Of a stretch of 5,748 nucleotides of DNA, positions 1 to 5,748 are shown piece after piece. Positions within the stretch are counted from its first letter, which is position 1. The number at the start of each line of letters is the position of its first letter. The translations under genes and the position numbers were made by a program. The notes below the pieces were generated by a model. It was given only the letters and a program-made list of their open reading frames with translations. It had not been told where the DNA came from and did no database searches. Origin of the DNA: an uncultured Rhodopirellula sp. (GTDB taxonomy: Bacteria; Planctomycetota; Planctomycetia; Pirellulales; Pirellulaceae); the NCBI GenBank assembly GCA_913061385.1, contig CAJXTM010000303.1:1-5748 (forward strand), read 5' to 3'.

Positions 1-29
1 GTGGGCTCGGAGATGTGTATAAGAGACAG
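1..29. other. Nextera Read-2 library adapter (non-genomic)
   Basis: Positions 1-10 (GTGGGCTCGG) followed by the 19-base Tn5 mosaic end AGATGTGTATAAGAGACAG at 11-29 match the Illumina Nextera Read-2 transposase adapter, lacking only its first five bases. It is a sequencing-library artefact. Genomic sequence begins at 30, and the gene running off this edge is cut by the library. Confidence 0.98.
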
Positions 30-527
30 GCCTAACTCTCTGATGATGTCATTTGTGCCATCACCCACATGCCAATCGCAGTCAAGAATTCCAACTTTGC
101 TGATGCCAGCGTGTTCCAACAGCCTATTCGCTGCCACCATCAACCCGTTGAATGTGCAAAAACCATGGTTGGATGAATAGGCGGCGTGATGAAATCCGCT
201 TGACGGGGAACACGCCAAACCTGAAACAAATGCATCCTCTGCTGCTGCGACCATGGAACCAACCGTCCACAGTGTCGACTCAGCCACTGCCGCCTCTGTG
301 TTGCCATGTCCGTTGGCGACATCTCCACTGAAGACGTCAAGCACGTACTGCGGATCGTGGACAGCTTGAAGTTCCTGTAGAGAAACAGGCCCGAACTCAA
401 TGCGGTTCACTAGCCCATGCTGCACCCAGTCTTCGTAGACAGAAGCAGGCTTTTCGCCAGATGGCGAATAGCCTCCCGATGGGCAAGACATGCGATCGTC
501 GTAAAAAGTGCGCAAAAGATGCTTCAA
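30..527 (-). CDS. Histone deacetylase / acetylpolyamine amidohydrolase family protein, C-terminus cut
   Basis: Family members are zinc hydrolases that remove acetyl groups from acetyl-lysine or acetylated polyamines; substrate here is unknown. Counting from the TTG at 527, conserved blocks are GGYSPSGEKP (residues 18-27), HDPQYV (57-62), ANGHGNTE (71-78), SGFHHAAY (110-117) with the catalytic His pair H113/H114, GFCTFNGLMVA (122-132), and ILDCDWHVGDGT (147-158), where D151 and H153 are the expected zinc ligands. The third ligand and the catalytic Tyr would lie past the adapter junction. About 166 codons remain; the family usually has 300-380. The first in-frame ATG (491) begins inside the first strand (TFYDDRM), so I prefer the upstream TTG at 527 (next choice TTG at 515). 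The frame stays open to a TGA at 699-701, with no ATG and no convincing ribosome site. Family assignment is firm; the start is not. Confidence 0.9.
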
Positions 528-915
528 AAGAAAACCACTCAGGGAAAGAGACAGATGGTGAGAACAGCATCCACTGCTGGGCAGTCGATCGTTGCTGCAT
601 AGGAAACTAGAATTAAGCAAGCTCCGGATCGCGTACTGTCGCGAGACGCAGTACGTTTCTATAGTCACATTCCCGACTAATTGGGGGCGCGCAAAACTTC
701 AGTCATCGCTTAGTTCACAGCCATCAACAAACAAAATCGATAGAACATGAAACCCATTCTTTTTCTGACTTCAACCGAATACTATCACTTGGCAACCTCA
801 ACACAAATCACACCGTGGGTGACTCACTATCTAATTCTTCCCGGGCCGTGGGTTTAAGCCAGACTAAACTATCGGGTGTGTGGACCGCTGCTTTGCCTGC
901 CAAGACGGACTGTTA
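528..915. other. Divergent gap between HDAC-family gene and DUF2809-like ORF
   Basis: I find no convincing gene in these 388 bases. The HDAC frame stays open on the minus strand up to the TGA at 699-701 but has no ATG and no family motif there. The plus strand holds one 36-codon ATG frame at 747-857 with no recognisable product. The only clear structure is the dyad at 632-655. Both flanking genes point outward, so their promoters should lie here, but I see no good -35/-10 pair. Confidence 0.6.
632..655. promoter_or_regulatory. Inverted repeat CGTACTG / CAGTACG upstream of HDAC-family gene
   Basis: Two perfect 7-bp arms, CGTACTG at 632-638 and CAGTACG at 649-655, flank a 10-base spacer that itself contains the palindrome TCGCGA. 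The site lies about 105 bases upstream of the proposed TTG start. It could be an operator for a dimeric regulator or a hairpin in the leader. The short plus-strand run TTTCT after it is too weak for a confident terminator. Confidence 0.35.
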
Positions 916-1281
916 ATGAAAAAGCACCTTTGGTCAACGATGACTGCCGATGCCAACCCACACAGAAAGTTCGCCTATTTTGCTGCACCTGTGGTGATGG
1001 TGCTACTTGGATTGGGATCACGAGACACTGACTTTCCCTTACCTGAGTTTGTTGCAACACATGCAGGCGTCGTGTGCTGGGCTGCGTTGGTATTCGAAAC
1101 AGGGATGATATTCTGGGTCAAAAAGACTCACTCAATTAACGTGTTGGCACGGATTACATCATCGGAATCCGAATGTGCTTACCCAGTGACCAACCGCAAC
1201 AATCGCACCGTTTCCTTTGCGGCAATTTGTGGGGACAGTGCAGTCGATGCGATTCCCGAGACAACTTTGGTGATGTTGTGA
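916..1281 (+). CDS. Small two-helix membrane protein, DUF2809-like N-terminal half, probably truncated
   Basis: Codes for 121 residues from ATG 916; alternatives are GTG 880 and ATG 940. A weak GGA lies six bases before ATG 916. Residues 17-36 (basic, then a hydrophobic run ending LLGLGSR) and 42-68 (LPEFVATHAG, then CWAALVF and a second hydrophobic run) follow the pattern I recall for the first half of DUF2809 membrane proteins, where a Gly-Asp/Leu-Trp-Ala motif opens the second helix; here the Asp position is Val. The family's later helices and Glu-rich motif are absent. Residues from about 89 on are polar and read antisense through the last 103 bases of eutBC. The gene therefore looks 3'-truncated, or its end is a chance read-through. 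Function is unknown; the family match is from memory and moderate. Confidence 0.4.
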   Translation: MKKHLWSTMTADANPHRKFAYFAAPVVMVLLGLGSRDTDFPLPEFVATHAGVVCWAALVFETGMIFWVKKTHSINVLARITSSESECAYPVTNRNNRTVSFAAICGDSAVDAIPETTLVML

Positions 1282-3476
1282 TCCACTCTTCCGCTGCTGC
1301 TCCATACTTGACTGTCAGGAGCGGTGATATAGACAGAGAAGGTACGATGCCCCGTACCGGGCCGTTCCCCAATCACATGCAATATTGCCCTTGTTCCCTT
1401 GGACTGGGCGTACAGTATCTCGCCGATCTGATAGCCCGCTCTGACGCGTCCCGAGTTCACGACAATATTCTCTGGCGAAGGCTTAAAATCTTCGCTAATC
1501 AACTTTTCTCGAAGACCCTTCAGAAATGGTTTCAGATGATTTTTCTCCATAATTGATAGTGCATTCAGCCCATCAGAAATCACGATCTGAACATTAAACT
1601 GACTGTCATGCTTGTTACGAAGTGCCTGCACCATCAATGCGGATGGCTCACCCAGTTTCTCGCCACTCGACGGATGCAGAATGTAATCATTCCGGTCTTT
1701 TGACTGGGTATTCAGAGCAAGCGCCTCAGGAATCCCACCAATGAACCCTGGGTTCAACTGCGCCCAAATGCTTTTCTTGGCATCATCATAAATTCGGTGG
1801 ACCTTGCGCTCCGTTACCTTCGGAATATCTGTGACTGTTGCGCCCTGGCCTTGGGTGATAAACACTCCTCGGCTGCGCACAGACGCGATTTGTTTCTGTG
1901 CTTCCTGCGTGATTGCCTGCTCTGACCGGGCATCACCTCTGCGTCGTTGATATTGCAAATACACCCAAGCGGGATCACCAAATTTTGAAGTTGGCTTGCC
2001 TTGTTGATCAATCACTCCAATGGTTTGAAAGAAGTCCCACATTCGATCGTTCACCCGATAGCCAAATTTTTGTCGAAGGCGAAGGTGATCATGGTAACCC
2101 GTAGTCAGATACCCAAGCATTGGATCAATTTTGGTCGGCAAGGCCATTAGATAAGCAGGATTCGCAGGCATGATCTGATCAAGACACCAATCAAGATCTT
2201 GCAAGGACACTTCCATGTGCAGTGTCGAGCACACATCAAGTCCGATGGTCAACCCATGCAGTTTGCCCATCACGATATCTTCCAGGCAGCATCGAACCAA
2301 TTGCTCTTTTGTACGAAATACTTCTGGGCCAATAAAACCAGCCACATCATTCAAATGAACCCACGGCTTCAGTCCCGTTTCCAACTTGGCTTTTTCCACT
2401 TCATGCATCAACGCTCTCGCAAACCCATACTTACGTGATTCATGAATGACCATGTCAAAGCCATTGCCATGACCATTTGTAAAATCAGCACCCTGCCCAG
2501 TTTCGAAATAGAGGTCAAATTGACCTTTGCGTTGCCGGGCGTAAGCCAGCATTTTCTCTGCGCTAATATCAAACGTTTCGTTGGCACCATCGGTACCAGC
2601 AATACTCTGAAACCAAAGTGCTGTACTGCCAGGTTGCCGCTGCTCAACCTCAGCCTGAACGTCAATGTGCGAAAGCACACAATGAGGCAAGTCATCCTGC
2701 AAGCCAAAGACGTCTATAATCTCCTTCAACGCATGCTCCACGGCAGCCACAGAATCCGGATCACTAGAAACAGGATTGGTTCCCAACAAAACATCACCGA
2801 CTCCATACGCCCACGCATCAAACACCTGCCAACGAATGTCTTCAAGGTTATCAGTGGGTGAATTGGGCTGCACGCGTGCTCCCAGATAGCCCTTTGCTCC
2901 AATTTTGCTATTCGGCAGAGGATGAAATATTTTTGAGGCAACCGTGATCAATTCCTGGTTGTCCATCAACTTCACAACGCAGCCAATGACGACACTTGAG
3001 AGACCCGGCAGCACTCGCTTGATTTCAACTTCCTCACGTTCCAATAGAAATCGCTTCAATTGACCAAGCGTCTGACTTTGAATCGTTGCCTTGTCGTCGC
3101 GCACGAGTGTCTGTTGCAATAGTTGCGACAAACGATCCTGCGTGATCGGCTTACTATCCAAGTCTGACAAACGGGTGTTTGACAAAAGTTGCCTAGCCGT
3201 TCTCCGAACAGAATCGTTTTCAGCAGACACGCCAAGAGTGGCGTCTCCTTCTTTAAAGGGATTCGCTGCACCAATGATTTTCTGATAAAGCGTCTGGTCA
3301 AAGGCTGAATTAACCCGGTTGAGGTATCCAAAAACATCTTCTCGGGAATGACTGTCTGCCAAGACAACTCCTGCTGGCCGTGGGTTCATGGCCGCAAGGG
3401 ATGACGGAAAGTTGGCAAGAGCCGCAACACCGCACAAACTTCCCGAACTCGTGAATTGCCTTCTACTGATTCTCAT
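1179..3476 (-). CDS. eutBC: Tat-exported EutB-EutC fusion: ethanolamine ammonia-lyase
   Basis: Ethanolamine ammonia-lyase uses adenosylcobalamin to convert ethanolamine to acetaldehyde and ammonia, normally as separate EutB and EutC subunits. This is one 765-residue chain. Residues 1-29 form a twin-arginine signal (S-R-R-Q-F at 4-8, weak hydrophobic stretch, likely cleavage after SLAA at 26-29). The EutB part, about 40-510, has GARVQPN (199-205; active-site R201 and Q203), GTNPV (232-236; N234), YFETGQG (323-329; E325), GFIGPEVF (380-387), GLDVCSTLH (412-420; D414) and ML-YLTTGYHD (453-463). The EutC part, about 565-765, has VQIVISDGLNA (629-639), SGRVRAGYQIGEIL (676-689; cobalamin-contact R678) and IGERPGTG (702-709; E704). 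The usual N-terminal block of EutC is not recognisable in residues 515-575. ATG 3476 is supported by GGAAGGG five bases upstream; starting at M30 would remove the signal but has no ribosome site. No other eut gene is in the window. Confidence 0.93.
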   Translation of the reverse strand: MRISRRQFTSSGSLCGVAALANFPSSLAAMNPRPAGVVLADSHSREDVFGYLNRVNSAFDQTLYQKIIGAANPFKEGDATLGVSAENDSVRRTARQLLSNTRLSDLDSKPITQDRLSQLLQQTLVRDDKATIQSQTLGQLKRFLLEREEVEIKRVLPGLSSVVIGCVVKLMDNQELITVASKIFHPLPNSKIGAKGYLGARVQPNSPTDNLEDIRWQVFDAWAYGVGDVLLGTNPVSSDPDSVAAVEHALKEIIDVFGLQDDLPHCVLSHIDVQAEVEQRQPGSTALWFQSIAGTDGANETFDISAEKMLAYARQRKGQFDLYFETGQGADFTNGHGNGFDMVIHESRKYGFARALMHEVEKAKLETGLKPWVHLNDVAGFIGPEVFRTKEQLVRCCLEDIVMGKLHGLTIGLDVCSTLHMEVSLQDLDWCLDQIMPANPAYLMALPTKIDPMLGYLTTGYHDHLRLRQKFGYRVNDRMWDFFQTIGVIDQQGKPTSKFGDPAWVYLQYQRRRGDARSEQAITQEAQKQIASVRSRGVFITQGQGATVTDIPKVTERKVHRIYDDAKKSIWAQLNPGFIGGIPEALALNTQSKDRNDYILHPSSGEKLGEPSALMVQALRNKHDSQFNVQIVISDGLNALSIMEKNHLKPFLKGLREKLISEDFKPSPENIVVNSGRVRAGYQIGEILYAQSKGTRAILHVIGERPGTGHRTFSVYITAPDSQVWSSSGRVDHNITKVVSGIASTALSPQIAAKETVRLLRLVTG

Positions 3477-3481
3477 CGTTA

Positions 3482-3488
3482 CCCTTCC
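3482..3488 (-). promoter_or_regulatory. Shine-Dalgarno site of eutBC
   Basis: On the minus strand GGAAGGG ends five bases before ATG 3476. It supports the long start that includes the twin-arginine signal, rather than the internal Met30. Confidence 0.7.
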
Positions 3489-3519
3489 GACACAGTTAGT
3501 TCAACACGGTGATTACGAT

Positions 3520-3537
3520 ACAGGTGAGGAAGCCTGT
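3520..3537 (-). promoter_or_regulatory. Short inverted repeat in eutBC leader
   Basis: ACAGG (3520-3524) and CCTGT (3533-3537) flank eight bases, about 44 bases upstream of the eutBC start. A small leader hairpin or operator is possible, but five-base arms are near chance. I see no cobalamin-riboswitch core in the 176-base leader (3477-3652). Confidence 0.15.
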
Positions 3538-3652
3538 CCCGCCTGCCTTGATCGCGTGTGCACTGAAAATCACTCTTTGTGACTCATGACTTGATCACAG
3601 CCGCGTAGCCATTTGCACAAGCCAACCACGCAATCGATCACCCTGCAACGTC

Positions 3653-4057
3653 TTACGCACCCTTCCAAGGATACACCGCGTATCCGGCCTCCGACAATGT
3701 TTTCACTGCCACTGGCCAATTTGCACTTTTGAGCAGCAGGTAATCGGTATCGAAGGTCGACACTGCAAAAACACTGATGTCTGCTGCTGCGAGGTGTGAG
3801 GTGATACCAGCAAGAACACCAACCAACGAAAAGTCCAATTTTCCAGCGACTCGCATACACACCCAACCTTGCTCTGACTCCACCTCGTGCGGAACGACTG
3901 ATTCTGGACACACAATCGACAACTCATCCGGCGTCCAGGTCAATGACACAAACTGTGGCAAATCCTTATCACGCTCCACGGCCCAATTTGGGACTGGACT
4001 ATGAGGTGGCAGACGACAAATCGCATAGCTTTCGGCTAGCAGCTCAAGACTTAGCAT
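3653..4057 (-). CDS. ACT domain-containing protein (CASTOR-like ACT family)
   Basis: A 134-residue soluble protein of the small bacterial ACT-domain family. ACT folds bind amino acids or other small ligands and mostly act as sensors; the ligand here is unknown. Diagnostic blocks are YAICRL (11-16), TWTPDELSIVCPE (40-52), GWVCMRVAGKLDFSLVGVLA (64-83) and ISVFAVSTFDTDYLLLK (94-110). These fit the usual two tandem ACT-like halves and full family length of about 125-135 residues, so the gene appears intact. Its ATG shares one base with the stop of the upstream gene (TGATG at 4059-4055), which indicates translational coupling in a two-gene unit. The eutBC start is 176 bases further downstream on the same strand, so readthrough into it is possible but not shown. 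Confidence 0.9.
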   Translation of the reverse strand: MLSLELLAESYAICRLPPHSPVPNWAVERDKDLPQFVSLTWTPDELSIVCPESVVPHEVESEQGWVCMRVAGKLDFSLVGVLAGITSHLAAADISVFAVSTFDTDYLLLKSANWPVAVKTLSEAGYAVYPWKGA

Positions 4058-4509
4058 CAGTGACCGTTCTGACGAACCTTTCCCTTTAAAAATTCAACTA
4101 AACCCGCTGGATCATCCGTACCAATTCTGACTTTGCGACCCTGCCGATACCACACGTCCACACAATTATATCCCCAAAGATTCCATACCCATCCACCACT
4201 CGGACTCATGTGGATTCCCCACCCATCCATGATGGTTGACCTGCTCTGCTCCACTTTTTCCAACTCACAGTACTGCAACCGGCGTTTGAACAATGGCAAG
4301 GGTCCGAACGCGATCAACAACTCCGCACCCTCGTCGCGCACTGACAAATGACAAAAACTGAAAGCAAGCAGCAACATCAAGGCACCGGAACACGACATCA
4401 CCGACCGCACAATGATCTCATCGATGCAAAACGCTGAACCAAATATCCCAATCGCGATTACCAATAACAGCAAATACAATCGTGCTGACTGTGTGTGGTC
4501 ATACTCCAT
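4057..4509 (-). CDS. Small membrane protein with PH-like C-terminal domain
   Basis: A 150-residue protein of unknown function. Residues 11-27 and 35-53 are hydrophobic and should form a membrane hairpin with little outside it. Residues 55-143 form a soluble tail resembling bacterial PH-like domains: a strand pair around HLSVRDEGAELLIAFG (54-69), a basic turn FKRRL (74-78), an aromatic stretch with DGWGIHMSPSGGW (95-107) and VWNLWGYNCVDVW (108-120), then GRKVRIGTDDPAGLVEFL (124-141), typical of proteins whose tail ends 'RIGTD-P--L---L'. The start ATG 4509 has GAGG five bases upstream. The stop overlaps the ACT gene by one base, so the two are probably made together. Two-helix plus PH-like proteins are widespread and uncharacterised; I cannot assign a role. 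Confidence 0.8.
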   Translation of the reverse strand: MEYDHTQSARLYLLLLVIAIGIFGSAFCIDEIIVRSVMSCSGALMLLLAFSFCHLSVRDEGAELLIAFGPLPLFKRRLQYCELEKVEQSRSTIMDGWGIHMSPSGGWVWNLWGYNCVDVWYRQGRKVRIGTDDPAGLVEFLKGKVRQNGH

Positions 4510-4514
4510 GAATG

Positions 4515-4518
4515 CCTC
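4515..4518 (-). promoter_or_regulatory. Shine-Dalgarno site of the PH-like membrane protein gene
   Basis: Minus-strand GAGG lies five bases before ATG 4509 and supports that start. A second ATG slightly upstream overlaps the site and is out of frame. Confidence 0.6.
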
Positions 4519-4651
4519 ATGTGTTGGGATAGGCGTAAGTCAAAACCATCAACAATCTAGCAAAATACAGTCACCACTTCTCTGTCAGATTGCAGAAAGC
4601 ACCAATGTTGGCGTCAAGAAACTGTATTGGATGATGCTGAACGTCCTGTGA

Positions 4652-4677
4652 AGTCGGGGAGACAGTGCAGTCGGGGA
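4652..4677. repeat. Short direct repeat AGTCGGGGA, period 17
   Basis: AGTCGGGGA occurs at 4652-4660 and again at 4669-4677, and both copies continue into a partly shared GACA/CACA segment. With a spacing of about 1.6 helical turns this may be a paired protein-binding site or a small slippage duplication. The GGGGACA-type core also resembles common intergenic repeat elements, but no hairpin partner is present. Confidence 0.35.
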
Positions 4678-4715
4678 CACATCGAAGGTGCATACCACAG
4701 AAATGCTAAAAACTC

Positions 4716-4734
4716 GTGTCTTAGCCTGAGACAC
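4716..4734. promoter_or_regulatory. Hairpin GTGTCT-N7-AGACAC in divergent region
   Basis: Perfect six-base arms (4716-4721 and 4729-4734) extend on plus-strand RNA to eight pairs including one G-U, with a GCC loop. Read on the minus strand it is followed after three bases by TTTTT (4707-4712 region), which resembles a weak intrinsic terminator or attenuator in the leader of the gene starting at 4509. On that strand, however, the stem shrinks to six pairs plus a mismatch. An operator is an equal possibility. Confidence 0.35.
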
Positions 4735-4889
4735 AACTCACTCTCTACAGTATCCCAACTTTTCGCCTTAATTCCCAGCAAGGGCAAAGCAGAGTAATCT
4801 ACTGCTAACCATTTTTTCAAACTGCAAGATAGCAGTCCTCACACTTTCATCTGTTCACCATCATCGAACTGTCAGACGGTAACTTCACC

Positions 4890-5704
4890 ATGGAAATGGA
4901 ATTACGGCTGTCAAATGACTCACCACTGTTGCCAAGTGTTCGAGCATTTGTGCGTTCTACACTTAACGAACTGGGATTAACTGAATCAACTGTCTCAGGC
5001 CTCGAGCAGTTAGTAGATGAAGTTGTCGCCCATACCATCGAACACGCTTATCCCCACGGTGAAGAGGGGGCAATCATTGTCAAAGTCACGGAATCAAACG
5101 GAAAATTTGAAATCACCATCTGCGACGACGGTGTTCCCCAAGATATACAAAAGCTGGAGGCTGAACTGGTACAAGGTCCCGTCGGCTTGCCGGGTTTGCA
5201 GAACGCAATCAAAACGGGAACGTTGGATGAGATGCACTGGTCGGCGTTAGGCCCCAGTGGTAAGGCTCTGCATCTAATCAAGTGGCTTCACGAAAAATCT
5301 GTCAAAAACGCTGATACAAAGCAAATCAGTGACAATGAGCCATTGGCCCCACAGCAAGAATATGATGTTCGCAAATCTAGGCCTGACGAAGCATTGCAAA
5401 TATCTCAACTGATCTACCGAATCTACGGAAACACGTATTTCAACGAAGATCTGTACTATCCAGATCGCGTTGCTTCGCAGCACGCTAATGGAACCGTGGT
5501 ATCGATTGTTGCCGCAGATAGCGAGGACTATCTGGCTGGCCATTGTGCCCTGGAATTCAATGATACTGGCCCTGTAGCAGAGGTCGGTCAAGCAGCGGTT
5601 GACCCTAGGCACCGCGGCAGGGGTCTTCTCAATCAGATGAAAGACGCTCTGGACAAGGAAGCAAAGCAAATCGGTCTCGCAGGGTGGTATGCCGATTCTG
5701 TCAC
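4890..5704 (+). CDS. RsbW-like HATPase domain fused to GNAT acetyltransferase, 3' end cut
   Basis: 271 complete codons precede the adapter junction, with no stop. Residues 1-133 are an anti-sigma/serine-kinase type ATP-binding domain: DEVVAHTIEHAY (43-54, N-box region), ITICDDGVPQD (75-85, G1-like) and GPVGLPGLQ (96-104, G2-like Gly loop). A charged linker spans about 134-157. Residues 158 on start a GNAT domain: DVRKSRPDEALQISQLIYRI (159-178), YFNEDLYYPDRV (183-194), then the acetyl-CoA loop VDPRHRGRGLL (237-247) with the R-x-x-G-x-G pattern. The last part of GNAT is lost. HATPase-GNAT fusions exist but have no settled role; this may act in partner-switching signalling with acetylation as output. 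In the N-box the usual Mg-binding Asn is His48, so kinase activity is doubtful. Start is ATG 4890 or 4896; the ribosome site is weak, and a TAG at 4830 bounds the frame. Confidence 0.85.
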
Positions 5705-5748
5705 CTGTCTCTTATACACATCTGACGCTGCCGACGACTCCTTACGTG
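5705..5748. other. Nextera Read-1 adapter with i5 index (non-genomic)
   Basis: The reverse-complement mosaic end CTGTCTCTTATACACATCT (5705-5723), then GACGCTGCCGACGA (5724-5737), an eight-base index CTCCTTAC (5738-5745; reverse complement GTAAGGAG, which I recall as Nextera i5 505), and GTG from the P5 arm. The order matches the Illumina Nextera Read-1 end. Genomic sequence stops at 5704. Confidence 0.98.

Larger units (their letters stand above)
4510..4889. other. Divergent intergenic region
   Basis: These 380 bases separate two outward-facing genes. Short open frames occur on the minus strand (for example 4614-4820) but have no recognisable domain or ribosome site and are rich in unlikely residues, so I call no gene. 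It should carry both promoters, but I see no confident -35/-10 pair. Visible structures are the direct repeat at 4652-4677 and the hairpin at 4716-4734. Confidence 0.6.

Noticed and set aside
11..29. Tn5 mosaic ends at both termini, suggesting a composite transposon of 5.7 kb
   Set aside because: The mosaic ends are followed by sequencing-primer and index sequence, and no transposase or cargo pattern is inside. They are library adapters.
747..857. 36-codon plus-strand ORF between the HDAC-family gene and the DUF2809-like ORF
   Set aside because: It has an ATG and a hydrophobic start but no ribosome site, homology or supporting context.
1162..1172. Palindrome TCGGA-A-TCCGA just past the eutBC stop, considered as a terminator
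   Set aside because: A one-base centre cannot form a hairpin loop with these arms, and no T-run follows on either strand.
1234..1246. 13-base match GACAGTGCAGTCG to 4661-4673
   Set aside because: One copy lies inside eutBC coding sequence, and a single 13-mer match in 5.7 kb is close to chance.
30..3476. Shared amine-degradation operon of the HDAC-family gene and eutBC
   Set aside because: They lie on the same strand but are separated by about 650 bases including an opposite-strand ORF, so there is no operon evidence.
3578..3599. TGTGA ... TCACA, a CRP-like site upstream of eutBC
   Set aside because: The arms are 12 bases apart, whereas CRP sites have six, and the rest of the dyad does not match.
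3477..3652. Possible cobalamin riboswitch in the eutBC leader
   Set aside because: The 176-base leader has no recognisable B12-box core, only a five-base inverted repeat.

Overview
This is one 5748-base sequence whose two ends are not biological. Positions 1-29 and 5705-5748 are Illumina Nextera (Tn5 transposase) library adapters, the right one including an eight-base sample index. The genomic insert is therefore 30-5704. The genes at both ends are cut by library fragmentation, not by biology.

The insert looks like a bacterial chromosome segment with a roughly balanced base composition by eye. A twin-arginine-exported EutBC fusion, Shine-Dalgarno sites on only some genes, and loosely packed single genes would suit a planctomycete or relative. 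This is an inference from style, not from a marker gene, so the taxonomy is only tentative.

Layout, left to right: (1) the N-terminal part of a histone-deacetylase/acetylpolyamine-amidohydrolase family protein on the minus strand (30-527), with zinc-site residues intact. (2) A 388-base upstream gap holding a 7-bp dyad at 632-655. (3) A short plus-strand ORF for a two-helix membrane protein resembling the first half of DUF2809 (916-1281). Its tail runs antisense into the next gene and it looks truncated. (4) A 765-codon minus-strand gene (1179-3476) joining an ethanolamine ammonia-lyase large subunit (EutB) to a light subunit (EutC), behind a twin-arginine signal peptide. (5) A two-gene minus-strand unit, 4509 to 3653: a two-helix membrane protein with a PH-like tail, overlapping by one base (TGATG) an ACT-domain protein. 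(6) A 380-base divergent gap with a hairpin and a short direct repeat. (7) A plus-strand gene (4890-5704, cut) joining an RsbW-like HATPase domain to a GNAT acetyltransferase domain.

The most unusual element is the EutBC protein: one chain instead of two subunits, an apparent Tat export signal on an adenosylcobalamin enzyme normally found in the cytoplasm or a microcompartment, a divergent first part of the EutC half, and no other eut gene nearby. The PH-like/ACT pair lies 176 bases upstream on the same strand and could share transcription with it, but nothing ties their functions together. The HDAC-family protein and EutBC would both act on amines, but an opposite-strand ORF and several hundred bases separate them, so a shared pathway is only a speculation.
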